In this document: positions 1-8,233 of the stretch, in pieces
Layout of the letters: every line of letters begins with the position of its first letter
Numbering within the stretch: position 1 is the stretch's first letter
NCBI RefSeq assembly: GCF_030246905.1
Contig: NZ_CP126741.1
Span: 3,162,001 to 3,226,000 of the forward strand
Direction of reading: 5' to 3'
Length of the DNA stretch: 64,000 nt
Origin: Microbacterium sp. zg-Y818
Lineage (GTDB): Bacteria; Actinomycetota; Actinomycetes; Actinomycetales; Microbacteriaceae
Program-made: the position numbers and the translations under genes
Notes under the pieces: model-generated
Databases searched by the model: none
What the model saw: the letters and a program-made list of their open reading frames with translations, nothing else
Told to the model about the DNA's origin: nothing

Positions 1-359
1 CGGGCGGCATCCAGCCCCTCCACCACCTCGCCGCCGCGCAAGAGCACACCGCCGGCGACCCCGTCGGGCGCGCAGACGACGTTCACGCACGAGTGGATGC
101 CGTGACTCAGGTAGACGTAGAGGTGACCGGGCTCCCCCCACATGGTGGCGTTGCGCGGCGTCGGCCCCATGCGCGCATGCGAACCAGGGTCGGGCACCTC
201 CCCCGTGCCGCGGCCGTGGTAGGCCTCGACCTCGGTGAGGCGCACGCCGACCGTCTCGCCGTCTGCGGTCACCCGCAGCACGCCGCCCAGCAGCCGCGGC
301 GCGACCTCGAGGGGAAGCCCCGCGAGCTCCTCGCGCGTCGCCGGACGCAGGTCGCTCAT
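1..359 (-). CDS. DNA-3-methyladenine glycosylase (AAG/MPG family), truncated by the window edge
   Basis: Only the first 119 codons are inside the window; the C-terminal part lies to the left. The translation starts MSDLRPATREELAG and contains the family blocks TEVEAYHG (its Glu is the expected catalytic base), a DPGSHARMGPTPRNATMWG stretch, and LYVYLSHGIHSCVNVVC. Together these define the single-domain monofunctional glycosylase that excises alkylated purines in base excision repair. The ATG overlaps the stop of the upstream propeller gene by 4 nt (ATGA), so it is probably translated by coupling at the end of that operon. The recognition is from family motifs and is firm; activity on a given lesion is inferred. 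Confidence 0.9.
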   Translation of the reverse strand, partial: MSDLRPATREELAGLPLEVAPRLLGGVLRVTADGETVGVRLTEVEAYHGRGTGEVPDPGSHARMGPTPRNATMWGEPGHLYVYLSHGIHSCVNVVCAPDGVAGGVLLRGGEVVEGLDAA

Positions 360-1768
360 TGCGGCGGCACCTGGCACCACGAGGAGTCGAACCCGGTGAG
401 CGCGACGACCGGCTCACCTTCGGCGAGGGTGACGATGTGGGTCTCGAGTCGCTCGGGCAGCGGCACGTCATAGAGGTCGTAGGCGTTCGCGACCGCGTCG
501 GGCGCCACCAGCACCGCGGCGTAGCGGCCGCTGGGCGACACGCAGGTCTGCAGCACGGCGTCGGTGCCTGGCACCTCGAAGACCGCTCGCGTTCCGCCCG
601 GCTCGACGACCTCGACCGAGGTGCCGAGCGGGTTGAGGCCGTCGAAGCGGGTGACGGTCTGCAGGGTCCCCTCGCCGCCGGGGAGGGGCAGCACGAGCTG
701 GGGCCGCACGTCGGCGACGGCGAGCGGCAGCGGCTCCTCGGTGCCGTCGCCGAGATCGACCAGCACCAGCCCGTCCACCCGCTCGACCGCGGCCAGCGGC
801 GTACCACGGGCGATGCCCTCGATCGCCATGGCAGTGCCGAGGTCGACCGAGTCGGCGCCCGACGACGCCGACAGCAGCAGCCGGCCGTCGAAGGTCAGCA
901 CCAGGAGCGCCTCGCTGTCGGGGACGAACCTCCAGTCGGTGACTCGCTGCTCGTCGCCCGCGATCGACACCGCGACCGGATCGGCATCCGGATCCTTGAG
1001 CGACGCGGTGTAGAGCACGCTCTCGGCGCCGCCGCCGAGCCCCACGTCGTCGGCGGTGTAGGTGTAGCCGATGAGCTCGCCGCGGTCGGCGCTCTGCAGG
1101 TTGGCGACGCGACCCTCCCCCGGCAGAGCGAGCTGGGTGGGGTTGCCGCCGTCGCGGTCCGTGACGATGAGCGCAGTGCGGTCGTCTTCGCGCACCGAGA
1201 TCACGAGCCGGCTCGAGGTGGCCCGGAAGTCCTCGATGTGGGGGTGCTCGAAGACGGGCACGCCCTCGCCGGCGAGGTCGGTGCGAAAGACGGTGTCGCC
1301 CCCTTCGGAGCGCCGCAGCAGGAACATCTCCAGGGGCGGGGTGCGCATCGTCTCGACCACATCCGAGGTCGGACCACCGCCGACGGCCTGGAGCCCCTCG
1401 ATGCGCACCGTGTACTCGGTGTCGTCGTACAGCGGCAGGGTGAAGCGCACGCCGACGCTGCGGCCGGAGGTGTCGACCGTGAAGGGGGTCTCCGGGGTGA
1501 CGGTGACCTGCGAGGGATCGACCTCCTGCAGCGATCGGCTGGTCGTCACGATGAACCGCGACCCGGATGCCGAGATCGCCGCCGCGGGATCGGACTGCAC
1601 CCCGGTGACGCGGGGACCCTGCAGAGCGGCGATTCCGGCGCCCACGAGCCCGACGAGCACGAGCAGGCCGACGACGACCGCGAACGCCACCGCGAACGAG
1701 CGCCGGCGCCGATCGCGGCGCAGGCCGCCCCGCGTGCGCTGCCGACGACCGACGGCGTCAGTACTCAT
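356..1768 (-). CDS. Membrane-anchored Ig-like/beta-propeller protein of unknown function
   Basis: A 470-aa protein with an Arg-rich cytoplasmic start (about residues 1-23), one hydrophobic segment (about 24-48), an Ig-like module up to about residue 145 (VTGVQSDP...TMRTPP) and then a long beta-strand-rich region resembling TolB/WD-type propeller repeats (for example VLLTFDGRLLLS, LQTVTRFDG). It should face outward, held by its N-terminal anchor. Its ATG lies inside the end of the ycgQ-like gene (11-nt overlap), placing it at the end of the zinc-locus gene string. That suggests, but does not prove, a link with metal transport. I cannot assign a function; the proposed domains are read from pattern only. 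Confidence 0.7.
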   Translation of the reverse strand: MSTDAVGRRQRTRGGLRRDRRRRSFAVAFAVVVGLLVLVGLVGAGIAALQGPRVTGVQSDPAAAISASGSRFIVTTSRSLQEVDPSQVTVTPETPFTVDTSGRSVGVRFTLPLYDDTEYTVRIEGLQAVGGGPTSDVVETMRTPPLEMFLLRRSEGGDTVFRTDLAGEGVPVFEHPHIEDFRATSSRLVISVREDDRTALIVTDRDGGNPTQLALPGEGRVANLQSADRGELIGYTYTADDVGLGGGAESVLYTASLKDPDADPVAVSIAGDEQRVTDWRFVPDSEALLVLTFDGRLLLSASSGADSVDLGTAMAIEGIARGTPLAAVERVDGLVLVDLGDGTEEPLPLAVADVRPQLVLPLPGGEGTLQTVTRFDGLNPLGTSVEVVEPGGTRAVFEVPGTDAVLQTCVSPSGRYAAVLVAPDAVANAYDLYDVPLPERLETHIVTLAEGEPVVALTGFDSSWCQVPPQ

Positions 1769-2612
1769 AAGGGTCGTCCGGCTCGTCGATGGGGGTCACC
1801 TCGGTCGCGGCGATCGTCAGCGCGCCGTCGGCGCCGACCTGCACGGTTCCGCTGACGGTCACCCAGGTGCCCGTCTCGGGCACGTCGCCGACGGCGACGG
1901 GAACGCTCGCCACCTGCGCGTCGATGACGCAGTGCGTGATGACCAGCCTCGTGAGGTCGAACCCGTCGTCGGCGGGAGTGACGAAGCCGGTGAGGGTCAC
2001 CGCGTCGCCGTCGAAGGCCTCGGGGTTGGTGGCGGTGGCGAAGACCGTCGCCCACTCCCCGACCCCGAACACCGTGGTGTCGCCGGTGGTGGCGAGGTCG
2101 AGCGCGTCGGCACCCTGGAAGAGCGGCGCCGATCCAGTGTCGCGGTCCATCGCAAGCTCGGCGGAGAGCGACGCCGGGGGCAGCACGAGGATCGCGCCGA
2201 CGATGCCGGTGGCCAGCACCCCTCCCGCCACGGTCGCCGCGGTCGCCGCGGTGCGGCCGAAGCCCGCGGCGGCGACGGCCTCGCGCCCGGCGTCGTGCTC
2301 CGCCTCGTGCTCGCCACCGTGGGCGTCGCCGGCGGCCGCGCGCGCGTCACTGTGATCATGGCCGTGCTCCGCCTCGGCGCCGAGTGGCAACGCGAAGCTC
2401 GCCACGGTCCCGACGAGCGCGACCACGGCGAACGCGACGGCGAACCACGACGTGTCGGGGTTGATGTACAGCCCGATGCGGCCCGTCGCCGCCAGCACGA
2501 TCGTGAACGCGGCCACGCCGGCGGCGAGCCCGACTCCCAGCCAGCGGTTGGTGAGCGCCTGACCGCGGGTGAGCACCCCGCTCTTCGACGAGAGCATCAC
2601 GACGTCAGACAA
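1758..2612 (-). CDS. YcgQ-like TIGR03943-family membrane protein, partner of the adjacent permease
   Basis: The 284-aa protein has two N-terminal membrane spans (GVGLAAGVAAFTIVLAATG; FAVAFAVVALVGTVASFALP), a His/Asp/Glu-rich loop (GHDHSDARAAAG... HGGEHEAEH) likely to bind metal, a third span, and a C-terminal extracytoplasmic domain with VTLTGFVTP and LTRLVITHCVIDAQ, the hallmark of the TIGR03943/DUF1980 family. These proteins are encoded with YcgR-type permeases, as here: the genes overlap by 8 nt. The start is TTG at 2612, behind a GGGGGTGA-like stretch; an in-frame ATG at 2597 is the alternative. A role in zinc homeostasis is inferred from the neighbouring zur and znu genes. Confidence 0.8.
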   Translation of the reverse strand: MSDVVMLSSKSGVLTRGQALTNRWLGVGLAAGVAAFTIVLAATGRIGLYINPDTSWFAVAFAVVALVGTVASFALPLGAEAEHGHDHSDARAAAGDAHGGEHEAEHDAGREAVAAAGFGRTAATAATVAGGVLATGIVGAILVLPPASLSAELAMDRDTGSAPLFQGADALDLATTGDTTVFGVGEWATVFATATNPEAFDGDAVTLTGFVTPADDGFDLTRLVITHCVIDAQVASVPVAVGDVPETGTWVTVSGTVQVGADGALTIAATEVTPIDEPDDPYEY

Positions 2613-3642
2613 GCAGGTTCACCCCCACGCCCATCGCGAAGGCGAACAGCACGACGACCACCGTCATCCCGACGAGCACGGGAGTGCGGTAGGTGGTGCG
2701 CAGCAGCGCCAGCATCTTGATGTCGACGATCGGGCCGACGATGAGGAACGCCACGATCGCGCCGGGCGTGAATGTCGACGCGAAGGAGAGCGCGAAGAAC
2801 GCGTCGACGTTGGAGCAGATCGAGACGATCATCGCCAGCGCGATCATCACGGCGATCGACAGGGCCGGGTTGGACCCGATGGCCACCAGCGCCTCGCGCG
2901 GCACCAGCACGTGCACGGCGCCGGCCAGACCCGATCCGATGACGAGCGCCGGCATGACCGCGCGCAGCTCGACGACGAACTGGGCGAGGCTGCGTCGGCC
3001 CCGACCGCCCGTGTCGGATGCCGCGAAGTCGCAGGTGTCGCGGAAGCGGTCGGTGATGAGGGCATCGGGGTCCGGGTGCAGGCTGTACAGCCAGCCGATG
3101 AGGTTCGCGACCAGGTAGCCGCCCACGAGCCGGGCGATGAGGATGCCGTCGTCGAACCCGAACGCCTGGTGCGTCGTGAGGATGACGATGGGGTTCACGA
3201 TCGGCGCCGCCACGAGGAAGGTGAGGGTCTCGGGCACCGAGAACCCGCGCATCATCAGACCCCGCGCGAAGGGCACATTCCCGCATTCGCATACCGGGAT
3301 GAACATGCCCAGCAACGACAGCACCGCCCGTCGCGCCCACGCGCGTCGCGGCATCCACCGCTCGATCGCCCCTGGGGGGAGCCACACCTGGATGACGATG
3401 GAGAGCAGCACGCCGAGCACCACGAAGGGCAGGGACTCGATGAGCACGCTGATGGCGAGGGTGAGGCCGTCCTGCGCCCGATCGGGGAGAGGAGTGGATG
3501 CCGGTGTGATCGCCGCAACCAACAGCAGTGCGGCGACGACGGCCGCCCCGAGGCCGAGCGAGACCAGCAGCCGCGTGCTGCGCGCCGGTTCGGGGCGCGC
3601 GATACGTGGCCGGCGCGCTCGGCGGGGCTGCACGCTCGTCAC
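2605..3642 (-). CDS. YcgR-type permease (DUF318/ArsP_2 family)
   Basis: A 345-aa integral membrane protein with about eight to nine hydrophobic segments. Family signatures are the FIPVCECGNVPFARGL motif (conserved Cys pair) and its second-half counterpart MIVSICSNVDAFFALSF, which show the internal duplication of this permease family. I chose the GTG at 3642, which forms a GTGA overlap with the zur stop and begins VTSVQPRRAR. A longer reading frame from 3834 would run entirely through zur and begins with an Arg-rich non-protein-like stretch. The gene is translationally coupled to zur upstream and to its TIGR03943 partner downstream. The transported substrate is unknown; zinc or another metal is inferred from context. 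Confidence 0.85.
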   Translation of the reverse strand: MTSVQPRRARRPRIARPEPARSTRLLVSLGLGAAVVAALLLVAAITPASTPLPDRAQDGLTLAISVLIESLPFVVLGVLLSIVIQVWLPPGAIERWMPRRAWARRAVLSLLGMFIPVCECGNVPFARGLMMRGFSVPETLTFLVAAPIVNPIVILTTHQAFGFDDGILIARLVGGYLVANLIGWLYSLHPDPDALITDRFRDTCDFAASDTGGRGRRSLAQFVVELRAVMPALVIGSGLAGAVHVLVPREALVAIGSNPALSIAVMIALAMIVSICSNVDAFFALSFASTFTPGAIVAFLIVGPIVDIKMLALLRTTYRTPVLVGMTVVVVLFAFAMGVGVNLLV

Positions 3643-4088
3643 GCGAGCGACTCCCGGGCGACCGCGGACTCGGCGGCCGCGGGCGACGCGGCGCCGGCGG
3701 CGGCGGCGGTGCAGGCGGCGCACACCCCGAAGATGTCCACGACGTGCTCGGCCTGCGTGAATCCGTGCTGGGCCGCCGTGCGGTGCGCCCACTGCTCGAC
3801 ATCGGTCGCGGCGATCTCTACGGCGTGTCCGCACCGGCGGCAGATGAGGTGGTGGTGGTGGCCCGAGGTGGTGCAGGCGCGGTAGAGCGCCTCACCGTCG
3901 GGGCTCTGCAGCTGGTCCGCGTCGCCGGCTGCGGCCAGGCCCGCGAGCGCGCGATAGACGGTGGCGAGACCTATGCCGGTGTTCTCTTCGCGCAGCGTCG
4001 CGTGCAGGGTCTGCGCGCTGACGAAACCCGGCGCGTCCGCGAGCGCGTCGCGCACGCGCTCTCGCTGCCAGGTGTTCCGCTGAGCCAT
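3639..4088 (-). CDS. zur: Fur-family zinc uptake regulator Zur
   Basis: A 149-aa Fur-family repressor. It has an N-terminal winged helix (QRERVRDALADAPGFVSAQ, GLATVYRALAGLAAAG), the His-rich hinge GHHHHLICRRCGHAVEI, and a C-terminal CAAC pair that with the CRRC pair forms the structural zinc site. It is assigned to Zur rather than Fur or PerR because it lies between znuACB and the permease genes and because a Zur-type palindrome sits in the znuA promoter. The gene starts 51 bp after znuB and has its own TAGAAT hexamer 7 nt before the ATG, so it can be made from a leaderless transcript as well as by readthrough. Confidence 0.9.
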   Translation of the reverse strand: MAQRNTWQRERVRDALADAPGFVSAQTLHATLREENTGIGLATVYRALAGLAAAGDADQLQSPDGEALYRACTTSGHHHHLICRRCGHAVEIAATDVEQWAHRTAAQHGFTQAEHVVDIFGVCAACTAAAAGAASPAAAESAVARESLA

Positions 4089-4095
4089 GGGTCCG

Positions 4096-4101
4096 ATTCT
4101 A
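4096..4101 (-). promoter_or_regulatory. Candidate -10 of zur (leaderless)
   Basis: TAGAAT (5 of 6 to TATAAT) on the minus strand, ending 7 nt before the zur ATG, within the 51-bp gap to znuB. No good -35 is visible at 16-18 nt. At this spacing transcription would begin at or next to the start codon. Confidence 0.5.
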
Positions 4102-4139
4102 GGCGGGCGCCCCGAAGAGGCGGCTGAGAGCGGGCGCGG

Positions 4140-5009
4140 TCATGCCGCCTCGTGCAGTCGCGTCACGCGCCCGCGGCGGCCTCCCGCCACACGGCAGACG
4201 AGGTAGATCACGAACGAGATGGTGGTGATGTACGGGCTCACCGGCAGGGTGCCCATGACGGCGAGGAGAATGCCGCCGACCGCGGACACCACCCCGAAGA
4301 GGGCCGCCAGCAGCGGCACCGACAGCGGCCCCGAGGCCACGCGCATGGCGGCCGCGGCGGGGGTCACCAGCAGCGCCATCACCAGCAGTGCCCCGATGAT
4401 GTGCACGGCCACCGCCACGATGAGACCCAGCAGCAGCATGAACGTCAGCGACACCGCGGTCGTCGGCACACCGCGCGCGGCGGCGGACTGCGGGTCGAGC
4501 GAGTCGAAGCGCAGCGGGCGCCAGATCAGCAGCAGGCCGAGCAGCACGAAGGCGCCGATGCCGATCAGCCAGCCGAGCTGCCCGGACTGCACCGACACGA
4601 TCTGGCCGGTCAGCAGGCTGAAGCGGTTGGCGCTGCGACCGTCGTAGAGCGAGAGGAAGAGGATGCCGAGGCCCAGGCCGAACGGCATGAGCACCCCGAT
4701 GATCGAGTTGCGGTCGCGTGCCCGGGCACCGAGCCCGCCGATGATCGCGGCGGCGATGAGCGAGCCGACGATCGACCCCGTGACGACGTCGACGCCGATG
4801 AGCAGGGCCGCCGCTGCGCCGGCGAACGACAGCTCGCTGATGCCGTGCACCGCGAACGCCATGTCGCGCTGCATCACGAAGACGCCGATGAGCCCGCCGA
4901 CGAGGCCGAGCACAGCGCCCGCCCACACCGAGTTCTGCACGAGCGCGAGGATCTCGCTGTAGTCGGCCAGTCCGCCGAAGAACGCGTCGCCGATGTCGTC
5001 CCAGTTCAT
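4140..5009 (-). CDS. znuB: Zinc/manganese ABC transporter permease ZnuB
   Basis: A 289-aa polytopic protein of the ABC-3 metal permease family, with about eight or nine membrane spans. Recognisable blocks are the N-terminal YSEILALVQNSVWAGAVLG, the HGISELSFAGAAAALLIG motif expected to contact the ATPase, and LGLIVAVAVHIIGALLVMAL. It forms the membrane channel for metal import with ZnuC and the lipoprotein ZnuA. Its ATG overlaps the znuC stop by 4 nt, so the three transport genes are translationally coupled in the order znuA-znuC-znuB. Zinc rather than manganese is inferred from the Zur box upstream of znuA. Confidence 0.9.
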   Translation of the reverse strand: MNWDDIGDAFFGGLADYSEILALVQNSVWAGAVLGLVGGLIGVFVMQRDMAFAVHGISELSFAGAAAALLIGVDVVTGSIVGSLIAAAIIGGLGARARDRNSIIGVLMPFGLGLGILFLSLYDGRSANRFSLLTGQIVSVQSGQLGWLIGIGAFVLLGLLLIWRPLRFDSLDPQSAAARGVPTTAVSLTFMLLLGLIVAVAVHIIGALLVMALLVTPAAAAMRVASGPLSVPLLAALFGVVSAVGGILLAVMGTLPVSPYITTISFVIYLVCRVAGGRRGRVTRLHEAA

Positions 5010-5836
5010 GCCGATGCCTCGTGGTGGTGGTGGTGCGACGAGGCCTCGGCGTCGGGGGCGCCGACGACGACGAGCCGCCCTCCCGCGCGCAGCACCTCGA
5101 CGGGGGCGCCATACAGGTCGCTGAGCACCCGGGAGGTGAGCACCTCGTCCGGAGTTCCCAGCGTGAACCGCCCGCCCGCGATGTACAGGATGCGGTCGAC
5201 GGCGCCGAGCACCGGGTTGATGTCGTGGGTCACGAGCAGCACGGCGGCATCGCTCCTGCGCCGGTGTGCGTCGATGAGCCCCACGACGGCCTGCTGGTTG
5301 GCGAGGTCGAGGCTCGTCAGCGGTTCGTCGCAGAGCAGCAGGCGGGGGTTGTCGGCGAGGGCCTGGCCGACGCGCAGGCGCTGCTGCTCGCCGCCCGAGA
5401 GCAGCCCCACCGGACGATCGGCGAAGGCGCGCGCGCCGACGGCGTCGACGAGCGCGTCCACGCGCTCACGCTCGCCGCGGCGCGGGAAGGGAAAGCCGAA
5501 TCGGTGACCGTTGATGCCGAGCGCGACGAGGTCGCGGCCGCGCAGCGGCGTCTCAGGGGGAAGCGGCCGCTGCTGCGGGATGTAGCCGATGTCGCGGTTG
5601 CCGCGCTGGCGCACGGGTCGTCCCAGCGCCTCGATGTGTCCGGCGCTGAGGGATTCCAGCCCCAGGATCGCCCGCAGAAGCGTCGTCTTGCCGGACCCGC
5701 TGGGGCCCAGCACCGCGAGCAGCTCACCGGGATGCACCTCGAGGTCGAGCCCCGCCCACAGCTCGCGATCGCCGCGGCGCAGCGCCGCGCCGGTGATGCG
5801 CAGCGGCACGCCGGGTGCGGAGGTGGTCGCGCTCAC
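5006..5836 (-). CDS. znuC: Zinc ABC transporter ATP-binding protein ZnuC
   Basis: A 276-aa ABC ATPase with Walker A GPSGSGKTT (about residues 42-50), the Q-loop region YIPQQRPLPPETP, the signature LLSGGEQQRLRVGQAL, Walker B LLLCDEPLTSLD and the H-switch VTHDINPV. It energises zinc import through ZnuB. The C-terminus carries a run of five histidines (SSHHHHHEASA), a plausible metal-sensing or metal-buffering tail. The GTG start overlaps the znuA stop by 4 nt. Confidence 0.92.
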   Translation of the reverse strand: MSATTSAPGVPLRITGAALRRGDRELWAGLDLEVHPGELLAVLGPSGSGKTTLLRAILGLESLSAGHIEALGRPVRQRGNRDIGYIPQQRPLPPETPLRGRDLVALGINGHRFGFPFPRRGERERVDALVDAVGARAFADRPVGLLSGGEQQRLRVGQALADNPRLLLCDEPLTSLDLANQQAVVGLIDAHRRRSDAAVLLVTHDINPVLGAVDRILYIAGGRFTLGTPDEVLTSRVLSDLYGAPVEVLRAGGRLVVVGAPDAEASSHHHHHEASA

Positions 5837-6801
5837 GCGTCCAGCGCCGCGGCGAGGGCTGCGATGTTGTTCTCCATCCAGCCAATGTACGTCTCGCCGT
5901 CGGGGAGCGTCTCGGTGAGCTCGACGACGGGCACCCCGGCGTTCTCTGCCGCATCGATCGCCTCTGCGGTCTCGGCGCCGGCGGTCTGCGCGTTGGTCAG
6001 CAGCACCGCGACGTCGCCCGAGGCGATGACGTCGAGGGCAGCGAGCAGGGTGGCGGGCGGCACGTCTTGCCCCTCTTCGACCGCCTCGCTGAATGCCGGC
6101 GGCGTGAGGTCGACCAGCCCGGCGGCGAGCGCGAGGTAGACCGGAGCCGGTTCTGTCACGAACGCCCCCTCGCCCTCGTGCACGGCGGCGAGGTCGGAGA
6201 GCTCGAACTGGAGCCGGGCGATCTGCCCGGAGAAGTCGGCCAGGTTCTCTTCGAACATCGCCGCGTCATCCGGACGCAGCTCGGTGAGCGCGGCGGCGAT
6301 GTCCTCGGCGACGTGCTCCATGGTGTGAGGGTCGTACCAGACGTGCTCGTTGAAGCCCTCGACGTGGTCGTGATCGCCGTGCTCTTGCGCGTCCGTGGCC
6401 TCGGCGTCGTGCCCGTCGCCGCCCGGCCATTCGGCTGAGTGCTGCACCGCGGTCACGACGGGGACGTCCACCCCGCTCGCCTCGATCAGCGCGTCGACGA
6501 AGGGGTCGTATCCGCCGCCGTTCTCGATGATGAGGTCGGCGCGCTGGATCGCCAGCTGATCCCGGGCGCTCGCCTCGTACGCGTGCGGGTCCTGCGACGC
6601 CGACGAGACGATCGAGGTGACCTCGACGGCATCCCCGCCGATCTCCTCGGCGATCTGCCCGTACACGCTCGTCGACGCGACCACCTGCAGCGCGCCGTCG
6701 TCCGTCGCCACATCATCCGGGGCGGTGCCTGAGCAGCCGGCGAGCAGGAGGACGGATGCCGCACCGAGCGCGGCTGCGGGAAGCGTCTTGCGGGTCGTCA
6801 T
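5833..6801 (-). CDS. znuA: Zinc-binding lipoprotein ZnuA
   Basis: A 322-aa cluster-9 solute-binding protein. The N-terminus MTTRKTLPAAALGAASVLLL ends in the lipobox LAGC, so it is a membrane-anchored lipoprotein outside the cell. Metal ligands expected for the family are in DPHAYEAS, EHVWYDPHT and VTEPAP. A His/Asp-rich loop (GGDGHDAEATDAQEHGDHDH) sits before the second ligand, typical of zinc-specific members. The ATG at 6801 is chosen because it gives a complete signal peptide; the frame continues open far upstream, but that part is a shadow of the E2 gene. It is the first gene of the znuACB operon, under a Zur operator. Confidence 0.93.
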   Translation of the reverse strand: MTTRKTLPAAALGAASVLLLAGCSGTAPDDVATDDGALQVVASTSVYGQIAEEIGGDAVEVTSIVSSASQDPHAYEASARDQLAIQRADLIIENGGGYDPFVDALIEASGVDVPVVTAVQHSAEWPGGDGHDAEATDAQEHGDHDHVEGFNEHVWYDPHTMEHVAEDIAAALTELRPDDAAMFEENLADFSGQIARLQFELSDLAAVHEGEGAFVTEPAPVYLALAAGLVDLTPPAFSEAVEEGQDVPPATLLAALDVIASGDVAVLLTNAQTAGAETAEAIDAAENAGVPVVELTETLPDGETYIGWMENNIAALAAALDA

Positions 6802-6807
6802 GGACCC

Positions 6808-6837
6808 AGTGTACGGGCTACTGATAATCGTTCTCAA
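6808..6837 (-). promoter_or_regulatory. znuA promoter, probably leaderless
   Basis: On the minus strand, TTGAGA (6832-6837, 5/6 to TTGACA), an 18-nt spacer and TACACT (6808-6813). The -10 ends 6 nt before the znuA ATG, so the transcript should start at or beside the start codon. The Zur box covers most of the -35 and the upstream half of the spacer, as expected for repression by promoter occlusion. Confidence 0.65.
6822..6836. promoter_or_regulatory. Zur operator
   Basis: TGATAATCGTTCTCA on the plus strand: an interrupted palindrome TGATAA-TCG-TTCTCA with one mismatched pair, closely matching actinobacterial Zur boxes of the TGATAATCATTATCA type. It is the only such site I found, lies in the 65-bp gap between the E2 stop and znuA, and overlaps the znuA promoter. 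Confidence 0.8.
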
Positions 6838-6866
6838 CATGGGTGCCGACGGGCGCCCGCCACGGT

Positions 6867-8204
6867 TCAGTCCAGCAGCAGTGCGGGCTCCTCGAGCACG
6901 GATGCCACGTCGGCGATGAACCGGCTCATGCCGTCGCCGTCGATCACGCGGTGGTCGAAGGACCCCGAGACCGTGGTCACCCAGCGCGGGCGCACCTCGC
7001 CGTCGACGACCCACGGCTTCTGGCGGATGGCACCCATCGCGACGATGCCCGACTCGCCGGGGTTGATCGTCGGGGTGCCGGCATCCATGCCGAAGACGCC
7101 GATGTTGGTGATCGTGATCGTGCCGCCCTGCTGGTCGGCAGGGGTGCTCTTGCCCTCGCGCGCGGTGAGCGTCAGGCGCTGCAGAGCGCGGGCGAGCTCG
7201 CGCATGCTGAGGTCCTGCGCGTCCTTGATGTTCGGCACGAGCAGGCCGCGCGGCGTGGCGGCGGCGATGCCGAGGTTGACGTAGTTGCGCACGCGGATCT
7301 CGGCTCCGCCGTCGGTGTCGACCCACGCGGCGTTGACCATGGGTGTGCGACGCACCGCCCAGACGACCGCCCGAGCCATGATCAGCAGCGGCGAGACCTT
7401 GACGTCGGCGAAATCGGGGGATGCCTTGAGGCGCTTGACCAGCTCCATCGTGCGGCTCGCGTCGACGTCGGTCCACACCGACACGTGCGGGGCCGACGAC
7501 GCCGAGCGCACCATCGCCGAGGCGGTCGCCTTGCGCACGCCCTTGACCGGAATGGTCTCCTCACGCCCGTCGTCGGACGGCGCCGGAGTGACGGGGATCG
7601 TCTGCTCTCGCACCTCGGGCAGGTCGGGGGTCTGGATGTTGCGGAACACGCTCGCCTGCGACGCCTGCGCCACCACGTCGTCGCGGGTGACCTGTCCGCC
7701 CGGGCCGGTGGGCGTCACCGCGGCGAGGTCCACACCGAGGTCCCGCGCCAGCTTGCGGATCGGGGGCTTGGCGATGACCCCGACCGACGCTCGCACCTGC
7801 TGCTGCGAGCTCGGCGTCCGCGTCGGGCGCCGTCGCGACGCCACCGCGCCGCCCGTGCCGTAGCCCACCAGCACCGCGCCCTCGCCGTCGCCGGATGCCG
7901 CCTGCTCGCCGTGCTCGGACTGGCCGACCACCACGGGAGTGGCGTCATCGGACGCTGCGGTCCGGCTCGACTCGATCGTGATGATCGCAGCGCCCACGGG
8001 CACCGTGTCACCCTCGGCCACCAGCAGCTCGCCGACTGTGCCGGCGAACGGCGACGGCAGCTCGACGAGCGACTTGGCGGTCTCGATCTCGACGATCACG
8101 TCGTTGACGGCGACCTCGTCCCCCGGCGCGACGCGCCACTGCACCACCTCGGCCTCGGTCAGTCCCTCACCGACATCGGGCAGGACGAACGTCTGCGTGC
8201 TCAT
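6867..8204 (-). CDS. 2-oxoacid dehydrogenase E2, dihydrolipoyl acyltransferase
   Basis: A 445-aa protein with the three classical parts: a lipoyl domain (about residues 1-80, lipoyl-lysine motif in [16 protein letters not shown]), a peripheral E1/E3-binding domain (about 150-190, [19 protein letters not shown]) and a C-terminal catalytic domain with the HxxxDG motif in DHRVIDGDG. It transfers the acyl group made by E1 to CoA. The ATG at 8204 is preceded by GAAAGGACC. It closes an operon with E1 beta and E1 alpha; no E3 gene is in the window, so E3 must be encoded elsewhere. Branched-chain 2-oxoacids are the likeliest substrate for this separate-E1-subunit layout, but pyruvate cannot be excluded. 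Confidence 0.92.
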   Translation of the reverse strand: MSTQTFVLPDVGEGLTEAEVVQWRVAPGDEVAVNDVIVEIETAKSLVELPSPFAGTVGELLVAEGDTVPVGAAIITIESSRTAASDDATPVVVGQSEHGEQAASGDGEGAVLVGYGTGGAVASRRRPTRTPSSQQQVRASVGVIAKPPIRKLARDLGVDLAAVTPTGPGGQVTRDDVVAQASQASVFRNIQTPDLPEVREQTIPVTPAPSDDGREETIPVKGVRKATASAMVRSASSAPHVSVWTDVDASRTMELVKRLKASPDFADVKVSPLLIMARAVVWAVRRTPMVNAAWVDTDGGAEIRVRNYVNLGIAAATPRGLLVPNIKDAQDLSMRELARALQRLTLTAREGKSTPADQQGGTITITNIGVFGMDAGTPTINPGESGIVAMGAIRQKPWVVDGEVRPRWVTTVSGSFDHRVIDGDGMSRFIADVASVLEEPALLLD

Positions 8205-8233
8205 GATGGTCCTTTCGCGGCGGCCCTGCGGCC

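Noticed and set aside
3643..3834. Longer start for the YcgR-type permease
   Set aside because: The extension lies fully inside zur in another frame and is Arg/Gly noise; the GTG at 3642 overlaps the zur stop in the GTGA pattern used repeatedly here.
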